64,000 nucleotides of DNA. Source: CAJXZP01 sp049606935. GTDB lineage: Bacteria; Bacteroidota; Bacteroidia; Flavobacteriales_G; Salibacteraceae. The notes under the pieces were generated by a model. That model had not been told where the DNA came from. It worked only from the letters and a program-made list of their open reading frames with translations, and did no database searches. Where the stretch lies: positions 124,001-188,000 of the forward strand of contig JBMYWA010000001.1 of NCBI GenBank assembly GCA_049606935.1. Reading direction: 5' to 3'. Below are positions 25,664-34,300 of the stretch, one piece after another. The position numbers were made by a program, and so were the translations under genes. Each line of letters begins with the position of its first letter. Within the stretch, counting starts at the first letter, position 1.

Positions 25664-27367
25664 TTGTTGAAAACCACTTTCTTTATTAACTATAAAAATC
25701 AAAACAGGAAAACAAACAAACTTCTAGGGGTCTTTCTAGGGCTCATTTTTTTTAGTTCCTTAGGGTACGCTCAACCGGGTTCTACGTTTTCAAATCCTTT
25801 GATGATTACTTCCAATGCATTCAGTGCTATTGGGGAGACAACTTGTGGATTTGGAGACAATTATACCACTGCTGACATTTCCTGTACAAGTAGTTATATG
25901 AATGGTGATGAAAAAATATACAGTTACACAACTTCTGCAAATCTAACAGGAGCTAGCGTGTCAATGACGAACATTAACGCAACATGGGTGGGTCTTTTTA
26001 TTACAGATGACTCTAATACTACTGGCACCTGTGTGGGAAGTTCTACTTCATCAGGCTTTACAGATAGAGTTATTAGTGGATTGAATTTCACATCAGGATC
26101 TACATATTATATTATCGTTTCAAGTTGGCCAAGTCCTCAATTTATCACTTCTTACAATTTAGTAATTGATCCCAATACTTGTCCAAAGCCAACTGCTTTA
26201 ATTTCTACCGTTTCAGGAACCGATATTTCATGTTTTGGAATGAATGATGGCTCTGTTTCTTCAATCACAAACGGAGGAACATCTCCTTATACGCATATGT
26301 GGTCAAACGGTTCTTCTGCTGTGAGCCAATCTAATTTAATGATGGGAACATATTCTGTTGTTATTACAGATGCTAATGGATGTATGAGTAATGGTTCTGC
26401 CATGGTTAATGAACCCGCAGAAATACTTATTGATTTAGGAGGTGATGATAACCTTTGTGATGGAGAATCTGTAGTGCTAGATGCAGGGGCAGGAATGGCC
26501 GGTTATAGCTATGCTTGGACTACTGGAGGATCAAGTCAGTTGGATACTGTTTCAGCATCCGGATTAGGCGTTGGTTCTACTATAGTTGGAGTTGTTGTAA
26601 CTGATGCGAATAGCTGTACTGGTGCAGACTCTGTTGAAATTATGGTTTCAGCTCCAGTTTCAACAACGGTAATGGGTAATGATGAGTTATGTATGTATGA
26701 AATAGGTGATTTGGATGCAGGTCCTGGATTTGCTTCATACGAATGGTCTAACTCTAGTACTTCTCAATTAATTAAGGTTTACCCTGCTGATTTAACAATT
26801 GGTACAAATACCTTAATGGTTACCGTTACAAATAGTTTAGGTTGTGAAGGTGTTGCTTCTTATGATGTAGAGTTACATCCAGAGGTGGTGTTTAATTTAC
26901 AATCGGATACCACTATTTGGAAGGACTCAGCAATTACTATTACTGCAGATTCTGGATATGCTAGTTATTTATGGAATACCCAAGAAACAACTCAAAGCAT
27001 TAACGTGACTATGGGTGGTACATATTCTTGTGTGGTTACTGACATGATTACTGGATGTGAAGGTAGCGATGATGTTATGGTAGAGTTTGTTTTAGGAGTA
27101 AATTCAGTAGACTTTGCTGAAATGAAACTATATCCAAATCCAACTACAGATTTTATCAACTTAGAGTTTAGCAATTTTGCAAACAAAGGAGTTGTTGAAA
27201 TTGAAATTTTATCTATTACTGGTCAATTGGTTAGAAAGGTACGGGTGGATGTTTCGTCAAATAATGGAACTCAAACTATTGATGTATCTAACTTAGCAGT
27301 TGGAACCTATGTAGTTAAATTTGAATATGAAAATGAGCAGGTAGTGAAGCAATTCGTTATCAAATAA
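25664..27367 (+). CDS. Secreted T9SS protein with SprB-type repeat
   Basis: Cell-surface or secreted protein of 567 residues. A signal peptide (hydrophobic about 19-34, ending GYAQ) is followed by a domain to about 165, then a SprB-type repeat (CFGMNDGSVSSITNGG, then GTYSVVITDANGC), Ig-like repeats, and a type A T9SS sorting domain (LYPNPTTDFINLEF to the end). There is no in-frame ATG before the signal peptide, and a TAG lies at 25652-25654, so the start must be TTG at 25664 (or 25667). SprB repeats belong to gliding adhesins, so an adhesive role is possible. A terminator follows. Confidence 0.85.
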   Translation: MLKTTFFINYKNQNRKTNKLLGVFLGLIFFSSLGYAQPGSTFSNPLMITSNAFSAIGETTCGFGDNYTTADISCTSSYMNGDEKIYSYTTSANLTGASVSMTNINATWVGLFITDDSNTTGTCVGSSTSSGFTDRVISGLNFTSGSTYYIIVSSWPSPQFITSYNLVIDPNTCPKPTALISTVSGTDISCFGMNDGSVSSITNGGTSPYTHMWSNGSSAVSQSNLMMGTYSVVITDANGCMSNGSAMVNEPAEILIDLGGDDNLCDGESVVLDAGAGMAGYSYAWTTGGSSQLDTVSASGLGVGSTIVGVVVTDANSCTGADSVEIMVSAPVSTTVMGNDELCMYEIGDLDAGPGFASYEWSNSSTSQLIKVYPADLTIGTNTLMVTVTNSLGCEGVASYDVELHPEVVFNLQSDTTIWKDSAITITADSGYASYLWNTQETTQSINVTMGGTYSCVVTDMITGCEGSDDVMVEFVLGVNSVDFAEMKLYPNPTTDFINLEFSNFANKGVVEIEILSITGQLVRKVRVDVSSNNGTQTIDVSNLAVGTYVVKFEYENEQVVKQFVIK

Positions 27368-27392
27368 AAGCTTATTCATTCATAAAATGAAG

Positions 27393-27424
27393 AAAGGAGA
27401 GGTCGTAAGGCTTCTCCTTTTTTT
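27393..27424 (+). terminator. Intrinsic terminator after the T9SS protein gene
   Basis: AAAGGAGA (27393-27400) pairs with TCTCCTTT (27413-27420) across a 12-nt loop, and the T-run continues to 27424. Confidence 0.75.
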
Positions 27425-27645
27425 GTTTTCATTATTGCGAATTCGTGAATTCTCTAAAACATATTAAGGATCAAAATATATAGTTGGCAGCAATTGAATT
27501 TACAATGTCTTTTTTACCTCCGAGTTAACTCTAAATACTCGCTCCATTATTGAAAAATTAAAAGTGGGAGAAATGATAGCCTATTGATTCGTCACTTATT
27601 GGAATATTCTTGTTAAAACGATACTACTGCAAGAGAGATTCTAAG

Positions 27646-27653
27646 TAAATTTG
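27646..27653 (+). promoter_or_regulatory. Candidate -7 element before the gene at 27673
   Basis: TAAATTTG fits TAnnTTTG and is followed by CAG, as at 37397. It predicts a start site near 27659 and supports GTG at 27673 as the start codon. A -33 TTG at the right distance is not seen. Confidence 0.35.
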
Positions 27654-27672
27654 CAGCCCCAAAAGAATAAGA

Positions 27673-28272
27673 GTGAATTCAAGGCCGAAGAAAAAAAGTG
27701 TTTTAATAGTTGTTTTAGTAATGTTTGGTCTGTTTACTCAAGCTTCAAATGGCTATGTGTCTAAAAATCATTTTGTTGCCTATATAGTTCAAGATGGGAA
27801 ACAGTTGCCCATTGACCAACATGTGGTTAGGGTAAAAAGGGCTCCTTTTGATATTGTTATTGAAATGCAAGATACAGAAGGCGTTTTTGTAAGTGGTTCG
27901 TTTCATCCTCAAACATATAATCAAGCCATTCGAAATATTAGTCCGGAACAATTACCTGGATTTTCATCAGTTGCCATTTATGATTTTTGGAGAAATCCAT
28001 TAAATGAATTTATGATTGAGGGAGTAAATCCCAATTTTTGGTTTATAGACTCTCCTAGTAAACATAGGTTTTCACGGTACGAAAAAGTGAATGGAAGTAT
28101 TGTGGCATATAGAACAGTAAACCATTTTTATGATTTGGTGAAACATGAAAAAATTGAAATTACTAACGTTGAAAAACCTCTTTATATCACATTCATTAAA
28201 TTTAAAGCTAATAACGAGGATTACCGACAGGAAGAATTAATGCGTCATGGCTTTAAAATAATATGGGAGTAA
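27673..28272 (+). CDS. Exported protein of unknown function
   Basis: Protein of 199 residues beginning at GTG. A basic N-terminus (MNSRPKKK) and hydrophobic segment (about 9-24) form a probable signal peptide cleaved near QASNG. The rest is beta-rich with conserved-looking aromatic residues (VAIYDFWRNPLNEF, NPNFWFID). I recognise no domain. No ATG is available upstream or near enough to keep the signal peptide. It ends 3 bp from the convergent thioredoxin gene. Real gene by length, signal peptide and promoter-like element. Confidence 0.7.
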   Translation: MNSRPKKKSVLIVVLVMFGLFTQASNGYVSKNHFVAYIVQDGKQLPIDQHVVRVKRAPFDIVIEMQDTEGVFVSGSFHPQTYNQAIRNISPEQLPGFSSVAIYDFWRNPLNEFMIEGVNPNFWFIDSPSKHRFSRYEKVNGSIVAYRTVNHFYDLVKHEKIEITNVEKPLYITFIKFKANNEDYRQEELMRHGFKIIWE

Positions 28273-28274
28273 CA

Positions 28275-29144
28275 CTATTCTAACAGCCTTTCTATTTTTT
28301 TGATTAAAAAATCATCTAGTTCTTCCGCTTTTGAGTAGCCTGTGTGCTTATAAACTAATTTTCCATGGGTATTAATAATACCTAAAGTAGGATAGGCATC
28401 CACCTCAAGTTCTTGGGTAGCCAAACCAATTTGATCCATATAAAATGGGAGGTCGTAATTGTTCTGTTCTTGAAAGGCCCGAATACCTTCAAAAGTATCA
28501 TTACTACCACGCGCATTAATAATTAAAATGGCTACGTTTGGGTTATTTTTAAAATGATGGTTTACTATTTCTAAATCTTTAAACTCATCTCTACAAGGAC
28601 CACACCAGGTAGCCCAGAAATCAACTAAAATTACTTTACCCTCAAAATCACTTAAGTGTACGGTTTCCCCTTTTAAATTTACTATTTCAAAGTCTTTTAT
28701 TTCTTTAGTTACCTCTTGTCCCAAAATAGATTGTACGTATCTCGGATATTCTACAATTGATCCATAAGAAGAAATACCTAAAGCGGTTAGCGCAATGATA
28801 ATTTTCACCGCGTTACTAGTTTTAAATTGTTGAAGGTGAATTCCTAAAGCGGTAAATGCCGCTCCTGCCAGTCCTAACGGAATTACAGCGGGATTAATAA
28901 ATCCTACACCCAGCATAAAAATAAATGGGCTAGCAAGTTTCCATACCATTTTATACAAGGGTAAATTGTTGGATTCGGTTTTATAACCAATGGCTAAACT
29001 AACAAAGGAGGTTAGAAGGGCAGCGTAATGGAATCCATAGTAATAACCTACTAAAAAAGCGAGTAAAAAATTAAACATACTTAAATAGCCAGTCATTTTT
29101 TTTTGATGCGCTAACTCTTGTTCTGTTGAATTTTGGTTTTCCAT
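28275..29144 (-). CDS. Membrane-anchored TlpA-like thioredoxin
   Basis: Protein of 289 residues with four predicted N-terminal membrane helices (about 18-36, 40-55, 70-95, 105-125) and a C-terminal thioredoxin-fold domain facing the periplasm. The active site WCGPC is at about 180-184 within VDFWATWCGPCRDEF, and the cis-Pro motif is AYPTLGIIN. TlpA/ResA-like proteins reduce disulfides, for instance in apocytochromes before haem attachment; that would suit the cytochrome-rich content of this window but there is no direct link. It is separated from fsa by a terminator. Confidence 0.88.
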   Translation of the reverse strand: MENQNSTEQELAHQKKMTGYLSMFNFLLAFLVGYYYGFHYAALLTSFVSLAIGYKTESNNLPLYKMVWKLASPFIFMLGVGFINPAVIPLGLAGAAFTALGIHLQQFKTSNAVKIIIALTALGISSYGSIVEYPRYVQSILGQEVTKEIKDFEIVNLKGETVHLSDFEGKVILVDFWATWCGPCRDEFKDLEIVNHHFKNNPNVAILIINARGSNDTFEGIRAFQEQNNYDLPFYMDQIGLATQELEVDAYPTLGIINTHGKLVYKHTGYSKAEELDDFLIKKIERLLE

Positions 29145-29234
29145 TTTCTTTTGGTTTTAATTGTCGGCAAAGGTAGAAACTGAAGCACTTAAGTTTGTAA
29201 CAAATGTTGCTTTAATAGCGAAAGTACTAGGCAT

Positions 29235-29263
29235 AAAAAAAGCGAACCCTTAAAGATTCGCTT
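29235..29263 (-). terminator. Intrinsic terminator of fsa
   Basis: Read on the minus strand: AAGCGAA, a 10-nt loop and TTCGCTT, then a T-run (forward A-run 29235-29241). It ends the udk-fsa unit. Confidence 0.75.
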
Positions 29264-29283
29264 CTTAAAAATGTATTTAAATT

Positions 29284-29937
29284 TTAGTTTCCTTTAGCGT
29301 AATCTGCTAAAAACTGAGCTAGCCCGATATCTGTTAATGGATGTTTTAATAAGCCTAAAATTGAACTTAAAGGACCGGTCATAACATCACTACCCACTTC
29401 TGCACATCTAATTACATGAAGGGTGTTTCTTACAGATGCCGATAGAATTTGCGTTTCAAAAAGGTAATTATCAAAAATTGTTCTGATTTGAGCAATTAAT
29501 TCAATACCATCGTAGCTAATGTCATCTAATCTGCCAATGAATGGAGATACGTAGGTTGCACCTGCTTTGGCTGCTAATAGTGCCTGACCTGCTGAGAAAA
29601 TTAAGGTGCAATTTGTTTTTATTCCTTTGTCTGAGAAATACTTTAAAGCTTTAATTCCGTCTTTTACCATAGGAATTTTCACCACAATATTAGGATGCAA
29701 GGCAGCTAATTCTTCTCCTTCCTTTACCATACCTTCATAATCAGTAGAGATTACTTCAGCACTAACATCACCATCAGTAACATTACATATTTTCACATAA
29801 TGATCTAAAATGTTTTGAGCTCCTGTAATTCCTTCCTTCGCCATTAATGATGGGTTGGTGGTTACTCCGTCTAAAACGCCTAAATCTTGCGCTTCTTTAA
29901 TTTGATCCAGATTTGCGGTATCGATAAAAAATTTCAT
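29284..29937 (-). CDS. fsa: Transaldolase-like fructose-6-phosphate aldolase
   Basis: Small transaldolase-family enzyme of 217 residues. MKFFIDTANL and GVTTNPSLMAKEG are the family N-terminal signatures, and K87 in VVKIPMVKDG is the Schiff-base Lys. The protein has the short length of the FSA/TalC subgroup, whose members are either fructose-6-phosphate aldolases or true transaldolases in the pentose phosphate pathway; sequence alone does not decide, and many Bacteroidota use it as transaldolase. It lies 11 bp downstream of the uridine kinase stop. Confidence 0.9.
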   Translation of the reverse strand: MKFFIDTANLDQIKEAQDLGVLDGVTTNPSLMAKEGITGAQNILDHYVKICNVTDGDVSAEVISTDYEGMVKEGEELAALHPNIVVKIPMVKDGIKALKYFSDKGIKTNCTLIFSAGQALLAAKAGATYVSPFIGRLDDISYDGIELIAQIRTIFDNYLFETQILSASVRNTLHVIRCAEVGSDVMTGPLSSILGLLKHPLTDIGLAQFLADYAKGN

Positions 29938-29948
29938 AATAATATGAT

Positions 29949-30587
29949 TTATTGCTGATAAAAGTGTGATATTAATTTTGACCTAAGGTGATTGGTAATT
30001 ACATCTAAACCTTTGGTGTAGTGACTGTTGTTGGTGACAATTACATGTGAATCGTCTCGGTAGGGTTTAAGGTACTTTTTGTAAGAAGGGATTACATGAT
30101 TGTCCCATTGATATCTTACAGATTCTTCATTGTAACCACGTTCTACATGATCTCTTTTTAAACGTCTTTCTAACATATGATGTTCTCTAACATCAATAAA
30201 AACACGTAAATCGAGCGCTTTTCTAATTTCTTCAAAATGAAAAATAAAAAGACCTTCCATAATTACTATCGGACGAGGTTCAATGGTTATTAACCCGGGT
30301 TTTTTATCCTTATTATTAAAAGTGTATTCCTTAATAGTTATTGGCTCCCAATTCATCACATGCTCCAAGTCTTCGTGGAACTTTTGACGATTTATGGATG
30401 TTGGAAGATCAAAATTGACTTCCCCATTTTCGTCCTTGCTTTGCTCGTTAATTGGAAGATAGTAATTGTCTTGGGTTATTATACTAACCGTCTTTGGCGG
30501 TAGCGAGTTTTTTAAATCCATCAAAAATGATGTTTTTCCAGAGGCGCTTCCACCTGCAATTCCCACTAAATAAGGTTTTACCTTCAT
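29949..30587 (-). CDS. udk: Uridine kinase
   Basis: P-loop kinase of 212 residues phosphorylating uridine or cytidine in pyrimidine salvage. The Walker A motif GGSASGKT is at about 12-19; TQDNYYLP follows, and FDLPTSINRQ is typical of the uridine-binding region, as are VIMEGLFIFHFEE and the RRLKRDHVERG lid. The ATG at 30587 is preferred over a TTG at 30596. It is transcribed with fsa (11-bp gap). Family assignment is firm. Confidence 0.92.
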   Translation of the reverse strand: MKVKPYLVGIAGGSASGKTSFLMDLKNSLPPKTVSIITQDNYYLPINEQSKDENGEVNFDLPTSINRQKFHEDLEHVMNWEPITIKEYTFNNKDKKPGLITIEPRPIVIMEGLFIFHFEEIRKALDLRVFIDVREHHMLERRLKRDHVERGYNEESVRYQWDNHVIPSYKKYLKPYRDDSHVIVTNNSHYTKGLDVITNHLRSKLISHFYQQ

Positions 30588-30735
30588 GGAGAACAAAATT
30601 AAATTTATTAATTAACTGCGCATTCTTTTCTTTTTTAAATAACCTAAAAGTTAATAACAAAAACGGTAAACGTTTTAAACATTTAACCCTAAGTAGTGAT
30701 GATTTAAAAATTTAGCGACCATTTTATTTTTATGC

Positions 30736-30743
30736 TATATTTG
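30736..30743 (+). promoter_or_regulatory. Candidate -7 element before the lipoprotein trio
   Basis: TATATTTG matches TAnnTTTG; transcription would start near 30750, 17 nt before the first lipoprotein ATG. No clear -33 TTG. Confidence 0.4.
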
Positions 30744-30766
30744 AAGCTATTCATAATGAATTTGAA

Positions 30767-31426
30767 ATGAGAAAATTTTCTATAGGTTTTGTGGCTTTAA
30801 CTACCTTGTTTTTAGGTATAGTAGCCTGCCAAAAAGATACACTTGTAACCGATGTTGTGCATAATGAAGATCCAGATTATGATTGGGGTAAGGGTGATTC
30901 TATCCCAATTCTAACCGACTTTTATTTCGAAGGAAAAATTGATAGTGTAAAATACACCCTTCAAGATAGCATTAATGGCTTTTATAATTTGGTGTTTGAT
31001 TCTACATTTTCTAGCTGTTCAGACACTACTACATTTTATGGACAATTAACAGGAATGTATACTTTAGGATTAAATAATTCCTTAGAAATAAAATTTCTTA
31101 AATGTGTAAAAGATCCTACCGATGATAGCGATAAAAAAAGTTTGATCTATTCTGGAACCTATCCATATGGAAGTTCAAAGCCATTTAATTTTGCTGATGG
31201 AGTAGAGGTGTCTTGGGTTGATAATTCAGGTAAAGTATGGAAATCTTTACCAGGTAGTGGTTCAAGTAACAATGATTCATTTGTAATTCTTGGAATCTCT
31301 CCTAACCCAGGAAATGGTTTAGGTGAAAGTTTAATAGAGGGAACCATGGATATGCATTTATACAACCAAACTCAATCTATTAGAATTGAGGGAGGCCAAT
31401 TTAAATTCCAATACGGAGTATATTAA
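30767..31426 (+). CDS. Lipoprotein, first member of a tandem paralogous trio
   Basis: Predicted lipoprotein of 219 residues with lipobox IVAC (C21). After a short linker comes FEGKIDSVKYTLQDSIN (about 54-70). Two cysteines, C84 and C113, are 29 residues apart. The later motifs SYxGTYP-like (IYSGTYPYG) and VDNSGKVWKSLPGSGS match the two downstream genes in order. No known domain is recognised. The next gene starts 1 bp after the stop, so the three are cotranscribed. Surface or periplasmic role unknown; DUF-type beta-sandwich possible. Confidence 0.78.
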   Translation: MRKFSIGFVALTTLFLGIVACQKDTLVTDVVHNEDPDYDWGKGDSIPILTDFYFEGKIDSVKYTLQDSINGFYNLVFDSTFSSCSDTTTFYGQLTGMYTLGLNNSLEIKFLKCVKDPTDDSDKKSLIYSGTYPYGSSKPFNFADGVEVSWVDNSGKVWKSLPGSGSSNNDSFVILGISPNPGNGLGESLIEGTMDMHLYNQTQSIRIEGGQFKFQYGVY

Positions 31427-31427
31427 A

Positions 31428-32090
31428 ATGGGGAATAAATTCTTTTTTGGCTTACTAAGCCTGTTAATTATTGGGGTGTTATTCGTTTCTTCCTGTGAGT
31501 CAGAGGAATCGTTGGCGAAATACGAAAACCCAAATCAATCAGATACAAGTGGTAATAATATTCTCGTTGATCTATTTGTAAGTGCTGAAATTGAAAATGT
31601 GCCTTATACCTTAGCAAATGGGGTAAATGATTACTCCAATTGGACAATCAGTGAACAAGAAGGTTTTTGTGCTACAGACCCTAATCATTTTGTGCAATCT
31701 CATGTTACCTCATTTATTCTTCCTAACTACTTAGAAAATGCCATTTACATTGACATTAGGGGCTGTGTTAACAATGATAGCGTTACCAATACAAATAGAA
31801 TTGATTCTGTACTGGTGGTAGGATTATATGAGTATTATCCTAAGGTAAAAAATAATAGGTCGGCAATTGTAAAATACATTGATTCAGATAGTGTTTTATG
31901 GAGTACGTCATTTGGAGGAAATGAAAGCTCTTTTTCTAGGTTTGAACTTTCTGCAGTTATTGATAATGACTTTGATTCGTATTCTCAGAAAATTGCTTTT
32001 GGTAAATTTGAAGGATATTTATATGACGGCAAAGGCGATTCTTTAAAAGTTAGAGCCGGTAATTTCAAGGGTAGAATAGTTCAAAACTAG
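31428..32090 (+). CDS. Lipoprotein, second member of the tandem trio
   Basis: Predicted lipoprotein of 220 residues with lipobox VSSC (C23). It shares the layout of its neighbours: VSAEIENVPYTLANGVN (about 51-67), C81 and C113 spaced 32 residues apart, and YIDSDSVLWSTSFGGN near 160-175. It ends with YDGKGDSLKVRAGNFKG, closely matching the third gene's YNASGDSLLVEATGF. The ATG at 31428 is chosen because it begins the signal peptide and lies 1 bp after the first gene's stop. Function unknown. Confidence 0.78.
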   Translation: MGNKFFFGLLSLLIIGVLFVSSCESEESLAKYENPNQSDTSGNNILVDLFVSAEIENVPYTLANGVNDYSNWTISEQEGFCATDPNHFVQSHVTSFILPNYLENAIYIDIRGCVNNDSVTNTNRIDSVLVVGLYEYYPKVKNNRSAIVKYIDSDSVLWSTSFGGNESSFSRFELSAVIDNDFDSYSQKIAFGKFEGYLYDGKGDSLKVRAGNFKGRIVQN

Positions 32091-32092
32091 TT

Positions 32093-32731
32093 ATGAAGTA
32101 CATTTTTATTTTTATGGTTGGTATCGGATTTTTTTCCTTTATGTCTTGTGAAAAGGTGGAAACCTCTGTTCCAAAAGAAGCTCCAGCTGATTCTATTATT
32201 GTTTCCAATGGCTATGAATATTTTATTGAAGGAAAAGTAGGGGGCGTACCATTCTCCATGCATAATAATGTAGATAGCGTTGGAAACAGTGTGTTAAAAG
32301 AAGAACTAAATGCATGTGGATTTGGTGCAGAAACTAAGTTTTACTCCTATTTTGCATACGTTTCAGATACCAGTAGAAAACAATGGGTAGCTTTTGGGTT
32401 AAGCAATTGCGTAGCGGATACCGCGGATGGTTTTACGGATAGTACTTACTATGTCGGAAATTTCCCTATTGAAATTAATGACCCAGATAAAGCCTCTGGT
32501 TTTATTAATTATATGGACCCAGATAGTAATTTATGGACATCTTCTGGTGGCCCCAATGGTTTAGGTGCTCAGGTTTCGCATAATATGAACCTAACTGAAG
32601 TAACCAAAAGTTATGACGCTACATCAGCACTGCGAGTAAAAGGAGATTTCTCGGGATGGGTCTATAACGCTTCTGGAGATTCATTACTTGTAGAGGCAAC
32701 AGGTTTCTTTACTAGGGCCTGGAGTTATTAG
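32093..32731 (+). CDS. Lipoprotein, third member of the tandem trio
   Basis: Predicted lipoprotein of 212 residues with lipobox FMSC (C19). EGKVGGVPFSMHNNVD (about 46-61) aligns with the equivalent motif in the two upstream genes; C75 and C106 are 31 residues apart; YMDPDSNLWTSSGGPNG follows. It starts 2 bp after the second gene. Its end overlaps the convergent zinc-ribbon gene by 4 bp. The divergence among the three suggests an old duplication kept under selection. Function unknown. Confidence 0.78.
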   Translation: MKYIFIFMVGIGFFSFMSCEKVETSVPKEAPADSIIVSNGYEYFIEGKVGGVPFSMHNNVDSVGNSVLKEELNACGFGAETKFYSYFAYVSDTSRKQWVAFGLSNCVADTADGFTDSTYYVGNFPIEINDPDKASGFINYMDPDSNLWTSSGGPNGLGAQVSHNMNLTEVTKSYDATSALRVKGDFSGWVYNASGDSLLVEATGFFTRAWSY

Positions 32732-33090
32732 CCTTTGTAATCTTGATTTTGAACAACAAGAGCATAAAAGTCGTTGTCAAGAGGTAATAATCCTTGTTCA
32801 TAATTAAAAAAATACGTTTTTCCAGCCTTATTAGTATATGTACTAGTATGGTACTTGAAATTATAGCCATTCGCTATTAAAGTCTTTTTTGTTGTTTTGG
32901 CTTTTCCTTTAGGGTTTAACTTTTCTAAAATTGATCTGTTTTTTCTAAGAATTCGGTTTACATTCCGCATTAAATTAGTTGAGTCTCTCGTGAATTTGTT
33001 GTTGTAGGTATTTCTGCATGCATCGGAGCAAAACTTTTTGTCGGCCCTTCCTTTTATGGGGTCCTTACATTCTAAACAGGTATTTTGCAT
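32728..33090 (-). CDS. Small zinc-ribbon protein
   Basis: Cytoplasmic protein of 120 residues with an N-terminal treble-clef or zinc-ribbon: CLECKDPIKGRADKKFCSDAC gives four Cys (C5, C8, then C21 and C25 in FCSDAC). A basic helical middle (RNVNRILRKNRSILEKL) could bind nucleic acid. The C-terminal half has YNFKYHTSTYTNKAGKTYFF. Similar small proteins are common in Bacteroidota with unknown function. Its stop overlaps the end of the third lipoprotein gene tail to tail. Confidence 0.75.
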   Translation of the reverse strand: MQNTCLECKDPIKGRADKKFCSDACRNTYNNKFTRDSTNLMRNVNRILRKNRSILEKLNPKGKAKTTKKTLIANGYNFKYHTSTYTNKAGKTYFFNYEQGLLPLDNDFYALVVQNQDYKG

Positions 33091-33193
33091 GAGCTAATGA
33101 TTTTTATTTTTATAAAAATAAAAATAAATTTCCATTAAACTGAACATCAATCTGAATCGGAATTTTGTATCTTTAAAAAACAAAATTAGGGTT

Positions 33194-33604
33194 ATGATTT
33201 ACAAAAACTTTTATGCAGAAGTAGGTAAGTTGTTATACGCCCTCGCTAAGGCAGATGGTAGTATAACTACAGAAGAAATTAAAGCAATTCATAAAATGGT
33301 ATTAAAAGACTTGGTACCATTAGAATCTAGTACAGATGAGTTTGGTACAGACTCCGCTTTTTATGTAGAAATGGAATTTGACTATTTAAACGAGAAACTT
33401 TACGATGAAGATGTGGCGTTTAATTCGTTTATTGACTATGTAGAAGATCACTACAGTGCTTTTGATGACCAATTGAAACAGGCCGTTTATAATGTGGCAA
33501 ACACCCTTACAAATTCTTTTCATGAAACCAATATTAAAGATCACTATATGATTGAGAAATTAAAAACAGTTTTACATCTTAACCCTTTATCTAGTAATGC
33601 TTAA
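33194..33604 (+). CDS. TerB-like small helical protein
   Basis: All-helical acidic protein of 136 residues. The N-terminal part LLYALAKADGSITTEEIKAIHKMV (about 13-36) has the TerB-type pattern of a helix, an acidic DG turn and a second helix, as in tellurite-resistance TerB and DjlA N-terminal domains. It has no membrane segment. It overlaps the downstream YhhN gene by 8 bp, so translation is likely coupled. Family membership is moderate; no function is claimed. Confidence 0.6.
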   Translation: MIYKNFYAEVGKLLYALAKADGSITTEEIKAIHKMVLKDLVPLESSTDEFGTDSAFYVEMEFDYLNEKLYDEDVAFNSFIDYVEDHYSAFDDQLKQAVYNVANTLTNSFHETNIKDHYMIEKLKTVLHLNPLSSNA

Positions 33605-34289
33605 GGGGTTTTATAATCTTTGGTTCTGGTTATATGTAGTTGTTTTGATGCCAATAAACCTATTAGGGCATGTATTCCATATTTCTAACCTTGAATTTTA
33701 CTCTAAACCATTATTGTTACCCACTTTAATGGGGTACTTTTTATCGTTAACAAATGGGGTTAACTCAAAGAATAAAAAAATAGTTTTTGGAGCTTTGTTT
33801 TTTTCGTGGGTGGGAGATGTTGCTTTAATGTATGACCAGCAATTTCAGGCCATGTTTATGGTGGGTTTAGGTGGTTTTTTAGTGGCGCACATCCATTATT
33901 CTTATGTTTTTATTAAGTCCGGAAAACGGGTGAAATCTATAACTAAAATTTCGTGGATAGCCTTGCCAATTATGGTTCTGTATACCGTTGGTTTGTTAAG
34001 TTTTTTGTGGCCTAATTTAGGAGAGTTAAAAATTCCAGTATTTGTTTATGCTTTGGTTTTATTAAGTATGGGAGTTACGGCTTTAATAAGAAATCAAAAA
34101 ACTGGATATGTTTGGGTGCTAACCGGTGCAATCTTTTTTATTATTTCCGATTCTATTTTGGCAATAAACAAGTTTAATGCTCCGTTGGAATGGGGTAGAG
34201 TACTCACCATGCTCACCTATACCATGGCCCAATTGTTTATTGTAATTGGTTTAGCCAAAACCCTGGGAAATGCTTTTTATCAGAAATAA
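33597..34289 (+). CDS. YhhN-family membrane protein (lysoplasmalogenase-like)
   Basis: Integral membrane protein of 230 residues with about eight helices. KPLLLPTLMGYF (about 38-49), FFSWVGDVALM with the conserved Asp (about 69-79), and FFIISDSILAINKF (about 180-193) are YhhN/TMEM86 motifs; eukaryotic members hydrolyse lysoplasmalogen. The two buried Asp in GD and SDS are the presumed catalytic residues. It overlaps the TerB-like gene by 8 bp. In bacteria that lack plasmalogens the substrate may differ. Confidence 0.82.
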   Translation: MLKGFYNLWFWLYVVVLMPINLLGHVFHISNLEFYSKPLLLPTLMGYFLSLTNGVNSKNKKIVFGALFFSWVGDVALMYDQQFQAMFMVGLGGFLVAHIHYSYVFIKSGKRVKSITKISWIALPIMVLYTVGLLSFLWPNLGELKIPVFVYALVLLSMGVTALIRNQKTGYVWVLTGAIFFIISDSILAINKFNAPLEWGRVLTMLTYTMAQLFIVIGLAKTLGNAFYQK

Positions 34290-34300
34290 AATATGAAATA

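Larger units (their letters stand above)
27368..27672. other. Spacer with terminator and promoter-like element
   Basis: About 305 bp without a gene. It holds the terminator at 27393-27424, then about 200 bp of AT-rich sequence in which I see nothing definite, and a -7 element at 27646-27653 close to the next start. Confidence 0.6.
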
